Below are positions 1 to 8,909 of a stretch of DNA of 64,000 nucleotides, one piece after another (the first letter of the stretch is position 1; each line of letters opens with the position of its first letter). Origin of the DNA: Rhynchopus euleeides (Eukaryota; Euglenozoa; Diplonemea; Diplonemida; Diplonemidae); contig OY723312.1 in assembly GCA_963210315.1 (NCBI GenBank), forward strand, positions 186,001 to 250,000, written 5' to 3'. The position numbers were made by a program, and so were the translations under genes. The notes beneath the pieces are model-generated. The model made no database searches. It saw nothing but the letters and a program-made list of their open reading frames with translations, and was not told the origin of the DNA.

Positions 1-652
1 TTGATTTTTGGGGTCGCATGAGGGAACTCGGGGCGGAAACTCGAGATTTTCACACGACTATCTTCGTGGACAGTTCCAGACCACCAGGACCCGATTTTCG
101 TCCCAGAAAATTTTGGGTCAGTATTTTGGGCGAGATTTGGCCAAGGCCAAAAACCAGCCATTTTCCGGGACCGGTTTTAACGCGTTTTAGGGCCCAGAAT
201 AGGCTCAAAACTCAAAAATTCCTTCGAAATCGGCCTCAAACGTCCAAAATAGACCCCCCCCGGAAAAAAAATTCGAAAAGGGTCCCCCTATACACCCTGG
301 ATTTTGGACCAAAATTCCCCCATAAAACCCCCAAAAACCCCCCATATTCCCCCCATATTTTTTATGGGGGGAATCTGGGGGGTTTTTGGGGGCCCCCATA
401 TTTTCCCCACTTTTTTTTGGGGGGTTTGGCGCAGAAAACCCCCCATATTTTCCCCCATATTCGGGTCCCCCCACCGTGGGGGGACAAGTATGACTAGCTC
501 AGGTGCCAACCTCCCACCCACCCCCTCCCGCCAGTGTAAAAAGGCCACCCCTCTCCCAGTCCCACTTGCCAGCCGCAACGTCGCCTTCAAGAGCTGTCGG
601 CGGAAGCAGGGCAGAAGCAGACGGCGCCGTGACTTGCATGCAGAGGGCCTCA
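1..652. other. Low-complexity G/C-rich stretch, no gene seen
   Basis: From about 240 to 480 the sequence consists of alternating runs of C and G separated by short CATATT-type spacers, giving many imperfect inverted pairs. Reading frames here are open on both strands only because of composition and encode Pro/Gly-rich low-complexity peptides. No gene is supported. The stretch ends at the left end of palindromic element A1. Confidence 0.6.
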
Positions 653-810
653 CACGGTGGGATCTTGTAAATTTTACATGTATAACTACAAGTATATACA
701 TGTATTATACATGTATAATACTTGCATGTCAACTATTATACATGTAAAATACATGTATATGCCTGAAATATACATGTAAAATACATGTATATCAAGTAAA
801 AATACAAGTA

Positions 811-1155
811 CCGTATACGTAAATATTATGGAACGTAAATATTATGGAACGGGCCCATTTTTGGCCGGTCCGTTCCATAATATTTACGTTCCATAATATT
901 TACAGGGCCAGTTGGGGACTCGGTGGTGAGGACGGCTTGCGTCAGGAATCGCGCGAAAAGTGCACGAGTAGGTCCCGTCAGGGACTCTGTATGCCGTCCG
1001 ATCACCTGGTCCAAGTCCCCGAGTCGCAGAAAGCCCTGTAAATATTATGGAACGAAAAAAATCTGGAACGCCAACCCACCAGCGTTCCAAAATATTTACG
1101 TTCCATAATATTTACGTTCCATAATATTTACGTTCCAAAATATTTACGTATACGG
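811..1155 (+). mobile_element. MITE-like element C1, TA target duplication
   Basis: Begins CCGTATACG, ends CGTATACGG, and is flanked by TA on both sides (809-810, 1156-1157). The ends carry two to four tandem or inverted copies of a 16-base word, CGTAAATATTATGGAA and variants with TTTTGG. The core of about 120 bp (from about 902 to 1040) is unique and GC-rich, bounded by ACAGGG and CCCTGT. Two more copies lie in A2 (6473-6817 inverted; 7326-7654 direct). It is too short for a transposase and is therefore non-autonomous. Confidence 0.85.
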
Positions 1156-1494
1156 TACACGGTGGACTCCAGCGGCCCTAGCGGGAGTCTGGGAGCGGGA
1201 GTCTGAGCGGGTGTCAAAGACTCCCGCTAGCGGGAGTATAGACTCCCGCTAGCGGGAGTCTATACTCCCGCTAGGGGGAGTCTGACTCCCCCTAGCGGGA
1301 GTCTTTTCACCTATTTTCATCCATTTTTCCCATGATATAGTTACAGTCTACTGGCGTGGGGGGTAAAATCATGGTGGAAGAGGGATGGGGAGGGGCTTGT
1401 TTTGCTTCTGTCAGTTTCCCCGGACTCTGGACTACCTACCTATCCTCCTGGTAGCGGCTGCACCTGCGGAGGTGAGCGGTTAGAATTTGAGGTG

Positions 1495-2631
1495 TCAAAG
1501 TGCGGCCATCGCCTGTCGTAGTTGTGGTACACCTTGGGCAAGACAAGCCATCCTGCAGGCATCATCTTCTTCGTCAGAACTGTCATCCCCCTCCTGCTGT
1601 GCGCGTTGGTCAAGCGTGCTCAAAGTCGCCTCGGATGACACGAATGGTGTGAAAGTCGCCCCCAGCGGGATTGGCATTTTGCACAAGCAGAGCGATAATT
1701 TGCGGTGTCCTTCGGGGAACCGGGACAGGAAGTAGGGCGCGCTGATGGGTTCAACGAAGTCCTGTGTGTTGCAGTGCACAAACCCCTTCTGCAGCTGTGT
1801 CAACTGTGTGCAAAGAACATACACAGCCAATCTATGAGCGTGTCGGGTGTGCAGACACGGACACAGAATGACTTCTCTATACCCGAGGATCCCGTCCTGC
1901 GACAGGTGCGCAACCTTCCAAGGCATGCCCGATGCGCGCCGCTTCTCTTCTGCCATCGCAAGATCTCTCTCGTAAGTTGCGGAGCTGGCGATTGTAACGG
2001 CATCTTTCTTGCGATGTCCGTTCTCTGCTTCTTCAAATTCGTCGTTGTTCTGCAGAGGCACTGCATCTTCTGGAGCCCACCAATGATGGAGACTGTGTAC
2101 GTAGGCATTGCGCGTTGATCCCTTTTCGGCATGCTCCATCAACCAGTGAAATATATGCCCTGAGATCCGAGCACGCAAGAAGGGAATCCGGGCTGACTCA
2201 TCCTTGCATCCCCAGAAGCGCCAGGGGATGTCTGCATACCGGAAATGCATGAGGTCTGCAAGGGAGACAAAGAGGTAGCGGAACAAGCCCTTGTAGGTGT
2301 GTCCTGTGACAGGCAAGCACGACCTTCCGGAACTGAGCACCTGTCCCATTCTGCGACACATTCAGTGCAAGGTTTGTACAGGTCTTGTCGAATATTTTTT
2401 TGTTGTCTCATCCAGTACCCTGATCAGCCGCATGGCGAGCCCCTTGCAGTCATGGAGTGCTGGGGTGACGTAGCGGGCATTGGGAAGCACACCTGCCAAG
2501 AGGGAGGGGTAACCAGCCTCTTTTATCTCAGAGAGAGTCAGGTGCGGGTATCGATGCACCTGTTGATACCAGCGTTCTTCTGGGATGTCGCACAGTGAGC
2601 ATCGGTGCCCTCGCCCCCCGCATCGCCTCAT
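1495..2631 (-). pseudogene. B-element protein, possible transposase, one in-frame TGA
   Basis: An 89-codon frame (2631-2362) ends in TGA and is followed in the same frame by ATG and 288 further codons to 1495. The whole reads as one protein of about 377 residues with a single stop. The upstream part has a CxxC pair near its start, the motif SLCDIPEERWYQ and the segment ALHDCKGLAMRL, whose LHD could hold a catalytic aspartate. The downstream part is rich in His, Trp and Cys and ends in an acidic EGDDSSDEEDD stretch. The family is not recognised; being inside B with no host neighbour suggests a transposase or accessory protein. The TGA may be a mutation, a readthrough site or an alternative start (TGA is followed at once by ATG). 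Confidence 0.45.
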
Positions 2632-2896
2632 TGTTGCCCACTGCTGATCTATACTCCCGCTAGCGGGAGTTGGACTCCCCCTAGTTGAGACTCCCGAAAA
2701 GGGTTAAACCCGGTAGTGGTACCCTACCCCCGCTGGAGTCCACCGTGCAAGGCCGGATCAGCCCACGGGTGGGTTTGAGGAAGAAATCTGGGGGGGCAAA
2801 TTTTGCTGCGACTTCCGGTTTCACCCGGCCGAACTCCAGCATCTATCCAGACCCACGGTGCCAAGCCGTTCGCCCGTGTCGCGATCATTCGCGGCT

Positions 2897-3277
2897 TCAG
2901 GCTGCCCCCGACGACACGTTTGTATCCTGCACCTTGCCATACTTCGCCTCCACCTTGTATATGACGGAGAGCGCCCTCCTTCCGCATCGTTGCGACTTCC
3001 CTGACAGCGAACTTATCCATGTCAGGGAAGACATGGCGATGATTGCGTTGGCCACCTGGGTGCTGTGCTTGTGGAGCTCCTTGCTCAACACCGTTGCTAG
3101 GAGCCTTCTAATGGATCCCAGTGTCAGCACACTGCCCCCTTTTTTAACAGGGAAGGCCGTGCAAAAATCATGCACAATGTTCGTCGCCTCCGCAGCCTCG
3201 GGACTCTCTGCGCTCTTCTTCTTCTTAATCGACTTTGCCGCCGGCTTCGCTGCCGGCTTCGTTGTCGTCTTCCCCAT
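2897..3277 (-). CDS. Lys-rich, histone H2B-like 126-residue protein in element B
   Basis: Starts MGKTTTKPAAKPAAKSIKKKK, a basic tail of histone type. Residues about 50-75 (TLG..R.L.A..L..EL.KH) resemble the alpha-3/alpha-C region of histone H2B. The C-terminal residues about 105-124 (SVIYKV...VQDTNVSSGA) resemble H2B alpha-1 and loop 1 (SVYVYKV...DTGISSKA in animals). The order is therefore permuted relative to a normal H2B, and the long alpha-2 helix is short or missing. The similarity was judged by eye from remembered family sequences and could be chance. It lies between the two duplicated right-end blocks of B, so it may be captured cargo. No host-type intron or neighbour supports it as a resident histone gene. 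Confidence 0.35.
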   Translation of the reverse strand: MGKTTTKPAAKPAAKSIKKKKSAESPEAAEATNIVHDFCTAFPVKKGGSVLTLGSIRRLLATVLSKELHKHSTQVANAIIAMSSLTWISSLSGKSQRCGRRALSVIYKVEAKYGKVQDTNVSSGAA

Positions 3278-3576
3278 TTTTGTGAATCAGGTCTGCGAGC
3301 TGGGATGGGTGGAAACGTCCGTTTCGTTTGGTGTGGCTGTACTTCAGTGACGAGTGCCACATTGCATAGGTATCATGGGGAAAATGAGTGAAAATAGGTG
3401 AAAAGACTCCCGCTAGGGGGAGTCAGACTCCCGCTAGCGGGAGTCTATACTCCCGCTAGCGGGAGTTGGACTCCCCCTAGTTGAGACTCCCGAAAAGGGT
3501 TACCCTACCCCCGCTGGAGTCCACCGTGTATAATACTTGCATGTCAACTATTATACATGTATTTTTACTTGATATA

Positions 3577-4378
3577 CCGTAAACGGAAATATTGTGGACC
3601 GTAATAAAGGTGAACCGTACTATAGGTGGACCGTAAAAAAGATGGAACAAATGGGATTTTTCCGGAACTTGGAACATTTTTACGGTCCACCTATTTTACG
3701 GTTGGGATCGTGGACTTGGCGGTTTTTTTTACGAGTTCCTTCGCGACGAAGTCGCGAAGGAACCAAGGAAATCGTACGGCTGAAGCTGCAGGATTAACAC
3801 CACAGGGCCTCAGCACAGAGTGTGCACTCACCATCGTCCGGGAACTGTTCTCCCACAGTTACTGCAGGGTGTACTACACTAAAGGAGTACGATTTCCCTG
3901 AATTTTTCGGGCACTGATTCACGAATTTACATCTGGAGGGAGCCCGGTGGTCTCAGCTTCTGTCTGCGCGCCCTGCCGTACTGTGGCTGCTTTTGTGGGC
4001 TCGTGCAGCAGGTTCTACTTTTACTTCTACCGGAATGCTCCTTGCATGGTACTACACTTCTCGAGGTGTGGTGGTGGGTGAGTCTCGAGGTGAGATCGTG
4101 CCTTTTCCACACGCAGGGAGGACTTGCTTCTCTTGCTGGTGTTGGTTGCGGTGGTGGAGGGAGGGTCCAAAGCTGGGAGGTCGGGAGGCCTACGTGTGGG
4201 TGTCTGCGGCGTGGAGGCCGCAGTCCGCGCCCCGCAACCCACCAGCCCGCGGGCGAAAAACGCATTGTCTTTTCCATATTCAGTCCCAATAAATGGTGGA
4301 CCGTAAAAAAGATGGAACGTTTGGCCTTTTTTTGGGAACTTGGAACATTTTTACGGTCCACCCTTTTTCCGTTTACGG
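3577..4378. mobile_element. Element D1, CCGTAAACGG ends, TA target duplication
   Basis: Ends CCGTAAACGG and CCGTTTACGG, flanked by TA (3575-3576, 4379-4380). Subterminal words GGTGGACCGTAAAAAAGATGG and GGAACTTGGAACATTTTTACGG are inverted copies at the two sides. The empty site CTTGATATACATGTATTTT is present intact in A2 near 7266. The core carries a J repeat (3770-3895) and a 13-bp-stem hairpin (GTTCCTTCGCGAC / GTCGCGAAGGAAC) near 3735-3763. The minus-strand frame over 3927-4361 encodes Pro/Arg-rich low complexity and is not a convincing gene. Confidence 0.75.
3770..3895 (-). repeat. Dispersed repeat J, copy 1
   Basis: About 130 bp bounded by inverted AAATCGTAC / GTACGATTT. Conserved inner words include CAGCAACTGTGGGAGAACAGTTCC and TGGCATGAAGGTGCTAATCC in the other copies; here they are diverged. 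Direct copies occur at about 23065-23198, 32960-33089 and 33170-33301, each followed by an arginine-codon-like tail CTTCGCGACTTCGCTACG. It is non-coding and looks like a small MITE or SINE. Confidence 0.65.
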
Positions 4379-5175
4379 TACATGTATTTTACATGTATAT
4401 TTCAGGCATTTACATGTATTTTACATGTATAATACTTGTCATGCAAGTATTATACATGTAAAATACTTGCATGACAAGTAAAATACATGTATAATACTTG
4501 CATGACAAGTAAAATACTTGCATGCAAGTAAAATACATGTATTTTACTTACATGCAAGTATTTTACTTGTCATGCAAGTATTTTACATGTATAATACTTG
4601 CATGACAAGTATTATACATGTAAAATACATGTAAATGCCTGAAATATACATGTAAAATACATGTATATCAAGTAAAAATACATGTATAATAGTTGACATG
4701 CAAGTATTATACATGTATTTTTACTTGATATACATGTATTTTACATGTATATTTCAGGCATATACATGTATTATACATGTATAATAGTTGACATGCAAGT
4801 ATTATACATGTATAATACATGTATTATACTTGTAGTTATACATGTAAAATTTACAAGATCCCACCGTGCAGGGGGCTGGGGGGGGGGGGGGGGTAGGGGG
4901 GGTCATAAGCCCGTACAAAACCAAAATTTTCGACATACCATCAGAGCCGCCCTAATACCTGATCTGACCCGAAAATCCGACCCATACCCCCCCGGAAACT
5001 GTCTGGGGCCCACTTGTGACACCTGATACGCACTTTTGTGATGATTTTTTGGGGTCCTAAAAAATGTACCTCAGTTTCGTACCTTGCCTTTGTACCTGAA
5101 CCACTCCCGACCGCATTATTTCGTTCTTTGCAAGGGAAGGGTGTCACTACGCTCACTCAGCACGCCGAGCAACAC

Positions 5176-5769
5176 ATGCCGCGTGCCCAGGGCCTCGCAG
5201 AGGTGTCAGATGCTGCTGCAGAGGAGTACCTTGCTCGAAAGACGCTCGCCAAACGGGAGATGTGCGGGGTCTCGGCAGAGAGCGTTGTGGCAGACCTGCG
5301 TAAAAAGAAAACGGCACACGACATCGGTGAGGCGACATTATTTCGGGCGCTCCGTCGGGCTGGGTACATAGGAGAGCGAGTGGGACGTGGTGACGACAGA
5401 TATATGCAGTGGTGCATCAACTGCACGCACGTGCGGGAAAAGCGGCGTTCCTTGCTAGCCAAGAAAGATGTCACCTGCACTCCTACTCCTCCCACTCCTC
5501 CTGCTCCTACCCCCACACCAACTGATGTGGGCAGTGAGAGTGATGGCAGCTCCAGAGCAGCAGATGATCTAGGAAGCAATGAGCGGGTCAGCCGGGCAGA
5601 CTACCTCAGTCTGTACCGGAAGTACGAAGCGTTGCGGGCCCGCCACCACCGCCTCCAGGAGAGGACCCGAGGGTTGAGAGTAGGGTTGTACAACGCCAGG
5701 GGAGGGTATTCCCCTGGCGTTGAGACATCCCTGGCGACCTTGCGGTCGCACTGTGTGGGGGCGGATTAG
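5176..5769 (+). CDS. T1 protein 1: helix-turn-helix-like protein, 197 residues
   Basis: The open frame reaches back to 5038, but codons upstream of 5176 lie mostly in the terminal repeat, so the Met at 5176 (MPRAQGLAEV) is preferred. The N-terminal half has ESVVADLRKKK...GEATLFRALRRAGY, a shape like the second helix-turn-helix of Tc1/mariner-type transposases, followed by a basic region REKRRSLLAKK. Then comes a Pro/Thr linker (TPTPPTPPAPTPTPT), an acidic/Ser patch and a probable coiled coil (YRKYEALRARHHRLQERTRGLR). No DDE/D catalytic domain is present. It may bind the element ends and need a catalytic partner. The same protein is encoded at 49175-49768. Confidence 0.6.
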   Translation: MPRAQGLAEVSDAAAEEYLARKTLAKREMCGVSAESVVADLRKKKTAHDIGEATLFRALRRAGYIGERVGRGDDRYMQWCINCTHVREKRRSLLAKKDVTCTPTPPTPPAPTPTPTDVGSESDGSSRAADDLGSNERVSRADYLSLYRKYEALRARHHRLQERTRGLRVGLYNARGGYSPGVETSLATLRSHCVGAD

Positions 5770-5927
5770 TCGGCAGGCAGATGCCGATCCAATGACCTTG
5801 TTGAGTCCCCACATGGTACACTCTCATACGTGTTGTCGAGACTGCGTGGTGTGCATATCCTGCGGGGCGCAAATTACACAGCACAATCATAACCACTTCG
5901 GCTCTCAGGGCGTACAATATCCCAATC

Positions 5928-6197
5928 GTGCCTTCACAGGCTAAGATCGACGAAGCAAAAGCATCTACAACGCTGCCTACTAATGCCGATGCAGCCTCCC
6001 AGGCGTACGAAGTACTCACAATGACCCATATGCGATCGAAGTACTACACCCAGAAGGTGGCTGAACTCATTCTGCTGACGCAACAACACAACATTCCCAC
6101 TAATCAGGTCAAGAAAGACCTTGCCGAGGCACTGGGGAAGGCAACATGCGTGCCACCTGAGCCAGAACCACCGCAGAAAAGGCAAAGAACGAAATAA
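5928..6197 (+). CDS. T1 protein 2: small basic-tailed protein, 89 residues
   Basis: Begins MPSQAKIDEAKAS and has two predicted helical stretches (residues about 25-52 and 55-72, including TQKVAELILLTQQHN). It ends PPQKRQRTK, a nuclear-localisation-like basic tail. It stops just inside the right terminal repeat, 158 bp after protein 1 stops. No family is recognised. An identical copy is at 49927-50196. A joined transcript with protein 1 is possible but not shown. Confidence 0.5.
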   Translation: MPSQAKIDEAKASTTLPTNADAASQAYEVLTMTHMRSKYYTQKVAELILLTQQHNIPTNQVKKDLAEALGKATCVPPEPEPPQKRQRTK

Positions 6198-6472
6198 TGC
6201 GGTCGGGAGTGGTTCAGGTACAAAGGCAAGGTACGAAACTGAGGTACATTTTTTAGGACCCCAAAAAATCATCACAAAAGTGCGTATCAGGTGTCACAAG
6301 TGGGCCCCAGACAGTTTCCGGGGGGGTATGGGTCGGATTTTCGGGTCAGATCAGGTATTAGGGCGGTTCTGATGGTATGTTGAAAATTTTGGTTTTCGTA
6401 CGTTTTTAGGGGGGCTTATGACCCCCCCTACACGGTGGGATCTTGTAAATTTTACATGTATAACTACAAGTA

Positions 6473-6817
6473 CCGTATACGTAAATATTTTGGAACGTAA
6501 ATATTATGGAACGTAAATATTATGGAACGTAAATATTTTGGAACGCTGGTGGGTTGGCGTTCCAGATTTTTTTCGTTCCATAATATTTACAGGGCTTTCT
6601 GCGACTCGGGGACTTGGACCAGGTGATCGGACGGCATACAGAGTCCCTGACGGGACCTACTCGTGCACTTTTCGTGCGATTCCTGAGGCAAGCCATCCTC
6701 ACCACTGAGTCCCCAACTGGCCCTGTAAATATTTTGGAACGTAAATATTATGGAACGGATCGGGCAAAAATGGGCCCGTTCCATAATATTTACGTTCCAT
6801 AATATTTACGTATACGG
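6473..6817 (-). mobile_element. MITE-like element C2, inverted copy
   Basis: Same structure as C1 but in the opposite direction, flanked by TA (6471-6472, 6818-6819). Removing it with one TA restores TAACTACAAGTATATACATG, which is found uninterrupted near 672-690 in A1. Confidence 0.85.
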
Positions 6818-7325
6818 TATATACATGTATTATACATGTATAATACTTGCATGTCAACTATTATACATGTATAATACATGTATATGCCTGAAATATACAT
6901 GTAAAATACATGTATATCAAGTAAAAATACATGTATGATACTTGCATGTCAACTATTATACATGTATTTTTACTTGATATACATGTATTTTACATGTATA
7001 TTTCAGGCATTTACATGTATTTTACATGTATAATACTTGTCATGCAAGTATTATACATGTAAAATACTTGCATGGCAAGTAAAATACTTGCATGCAAGTA
7101 AAATACATGTATTTTACTTGCATGCAAGTATTTTACTTGTCATGCAAGTATTATACATGTAAAATACATGTAAATGCCTGAAATATACATGTAAAATACA
7201 TGTATATCAAGTAAAAATACATGTATAATAGTTGACATGCAAGTATTATACATGTATTTTTACTTGATATACATGTATTTTACATGTATATTTCAGGCAT
7301 ATACATGTATTATACATGTATAATA

Positions 7326-7654
7326 CCGTATACGTAAATATTATGGAACGGGCCCATTTTTGGCCGGTCCGTTCCATAATATTTACGTTCCATAATATTT
7401 ACAGGGCCAGTTGGGGACTCGGTGGTGAGGACGGCTTGCGTCAGGAATCGCGCGAAAAGTGCACGAGTAGGTCCCGTCAGGGACTCTGTATGCCGTCCGA
7501 TCACCTGGTCCAAGTCCCCGAGTCGCAGAAAGCCCTGTAAATATTATGAAACGAAAAAAATCTGGAACGCCAACCCGCCAGCGTTCCAAAATATTTACGT
7601 TCCATAATATTTACGTTCCAAAATATTTACGTTCCAAAATATTTACGTATACGG
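7326..7654 (+). mobile_element. MITE-like element C3, direct copy
   Basis: Very similar to C1 with a few substitutions; TA on both sides (7324-7325, 7655-7656). The empty site CATGTATAATAGTTGACATG is present near 7220-7240 in the same palindrome. Confidence 0.85.
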
Positions 7655-7755
7655 TAGTTGACATGCAAGTATTATACATGTATAATACATGTATATACTT
7701 GTAGTTATACATGTAAAATTTACAAGATCCCACCGTGTAGGGGGGGGGGGGGGGG

Positions 7756-8906
7756 TAGGGGGGGTCAAATGCCACCCTTTTACGTGGACAAACACGATTT
7801 TTCAAAAAACCGGCGCAGAGGCCCCAAAGCCCCCGTAAACCCTCCAAACCCCCCCAGATCGGTCCGGAAACCCATCGAACCCCACTTTTCCACCATTCCG
7901 GGCACCTCAGGTGCCCGAATTGGGGTACCTAAATTTTGTGCCACCGTTTGGTACCGTACAGTGCCACTGTGTGGGAGGTTGGAAAAGAAAATGCCCCAAC
8001 ACACCACATCTGAGGGTTGCAATGCATGTTGCTTGCCAACCACGTCATCCGGTGGGTGTCAGGCGCTATGTAGGTGGCATTAGCCAGGTCTTCGATGTGT
8101 TCTGGCTTGTATATATACCTCCCTGCCACCATGCACCGGGAGGCTGCCTGTAGGTACGGAACAGTCCAGATGGTCGTGTGATTCCTGTGCAGCAGTGCTC
8201 CACAACCGGGATGTGTTGACAACGACTGTTGCAACACGAGCTGTACATTCCGGGAACACACGAAGTGCGCTGTCGTGGTACCCATTGTGCCAGAATTGGT
8301 AGTTGCTGCGGTCTACTTTGCCTGGCCCAAGAGCACTGGTACTGAACGGTGCAATATGCGTGGCGAGGTGAACACAACGGAAGCGCGCAAAGTCAATACA
8401 GCTCTCGGATGGCGGGTGGTGGTGCCACTAGTGTGTGACGTTCACTCGAGGATACAACGCATCACAATGAATCAGCAACCGTGGACCGAGTACAATACGC
8501 TCTCTGTGGCTGGTGTGGGGGACAAAGGCAGTGCCTGTGCCGCAGGCAGGGAGGTATATATACAAGCCAGAACACATCGAAGACCTGGCTAATGCCACCT
8601 ACATAGCGCCTGACACCCACCGGATGACGTGGTTGGCAAGCAACATGCATTGCAACCCTCAGATGTGGTGTGTTGGGGCATTTTCTTTTCCAACCTCCCA
8701 CACAGTGGCACTGTACGGTACCAAACGGTGGCACAAAATTTAGGTACCCCAATTCGGGCACCTGAGGTGCCCGGAATGGTGGAAAAGTGGGGTTCGATGG
8801 GTTTCCGGACCGATCTGGGGGGGTTTGGAGGGTTTACGGGGGCTTTGGGGCCTCTGCGCCGGTTTTTTGAAAAATCGTGTTTGTCACCCCCATTTGACCC
8901 CCCCTA
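7756..8906. mobile_element. Transposon T2 (copy a), long inverted arms
   Basis: Starts TAGGGGGGGTCAAATGCC and ends in the inverse. Inverted arms of about 365 bp (7756-8127 and 8545-8906) enclose a core of about 415 bp. Its first twelve bases are the same as those of T1 (TAGGGGGGGTCA), so T1 and T2 are relatives. It lies 16 G after the TA shared with A2. A second copy begins at 63424. Its right terminal junction was later split by element E. Confidence 0.85.
7929..8285 (-). CDS. T2 protein, 118 residues, C-terminal half encoded in the inverted arm
   Basis: Starts in the core (MGTTTAHFVCSRNVQLVL) and runs into the left arm, ending VALYGTKRWHKI. Residues about 54-118 (from GRYIYKPEHIEDLANATYIA) are encoded by the arm and so occur a second time, in the opposite direction, in the right arm (8549-8743). 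The T2 copy at 63.6 kb encodes the same protein with one change (Val9 to Met). Cys, His and Trp are frequent. The family is not recognised. Preservation in both copies supports a protein, but recent copying alone would also explain it. A divergent plus-strand frame (8275-8592, 105 codons) overlaps its start. Confidence 0.4.
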   Translation of the reverse strand: MGTTTAHFVCSRNVQLVLQQSLSTHPGCGALLHRNHTTIWTVPYLQAASRCMVAGRYIYKPEHIEDLANATYIAPDTHRMTWLASNMHCNPQMWCVGAFSFPTSHTVALYGTKRWHKI

Positions 8907-8909
8907 GGG

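Larger units (their letters stand above)
1158..3528. mobile_element. Transposon B with CACGGTGGACTCC ends, carrying reading frames
   Basis: Terminal inverted repeats CACGGTGGACTCCAGCGG and its inverse, flanked by TA (1156-1157, 3529-3530). Just inside both ends are clusters of the palindrome ACTCCCGCTAGCGGGAGT and relatives. The right-end block, including the terminal repeat, occurs twice: at about 2649-2747 and 3426-3528. The element therefore has two modules, left end to 2747 and 2748 to 3528. The first module carries a minus-strand frame of about 377 codons broken by one TGA. The second carries a 126-codon Lys-rich frame. B is nested directly beside C1 inside A1. Confidence 0.8.
653..4868. 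mobile_element. Palindromic (foldback) transposon A1 with nested insertions
   Basis: Left end CACGGTGGGATCTTG and right end CAAGATCCCACCGTG are perfect inverses. A 2-bp CA flanks both ends (651-652 and 4869-4870), so it is probably the target duplication; its sister A2 is flanked by TA. The body is AT-rich and made of short words such as TACATGTATAATACTTGC arranged as a large imperfect palindrome. No A-specific protein is visible. Its 4.2 kb length is due to three later insertions: C1, B and D1. The A and B ends share the first eight bases CACGGTGG, so they probably belong to one superfamily. The short duplication fits Tc1/mariner-like or Mirage-like elements; the class is not settled. Confidence 0.8.
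4894..6430 (+). mobile_element. Transposon T1 (copy a), long terminal inverted repeats
   Basis: A 1.54 kb element starting TAGGGGGGGTCATAAGCC and ending in the inverse, with terminal inverted repeats of about 240 bp (to about 5131 and from about 6182). Two non-overlapping plus-strand frames lie between the arms: 5176-5769 and 5928-6197. A second copy at 48.9 kb gives identical translations for every reading frame compared, so movement was recent. Left flank is a G-run; the right flank of copy b is also a G-run, so the target was probably TA inside poly-G. No DDE transposase domain was recognised. Confidence 0.85.
6431..7737. mobile_element. Palindromic transposon A2, inserted at TA at the T1 edge
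   Basis: Ends CACGGTGGGATCTTG and CAAGATCCCACCGTG, with TA on both sides (6429-6430, 7738-7739). Without its two C insertions it is about 630 bp and almost wholly palindromic, with the centre near 7100 (ACTTGCATGCAAGT words). It is inserted into the TA of CCCCCCCTAGGGGGGG at the right end of T1. Copy b of T1 shows the uninterrupted junction at about 56682-56700. Confidence 0.85.

Noticed and set aside
5934-6275. Minus-strand frame starting in the right arm of T1 (113 codons)
   Set aside because: Antisense of T1 protein 2; its start is just the arm's inverted copy of the left-arm sequence.
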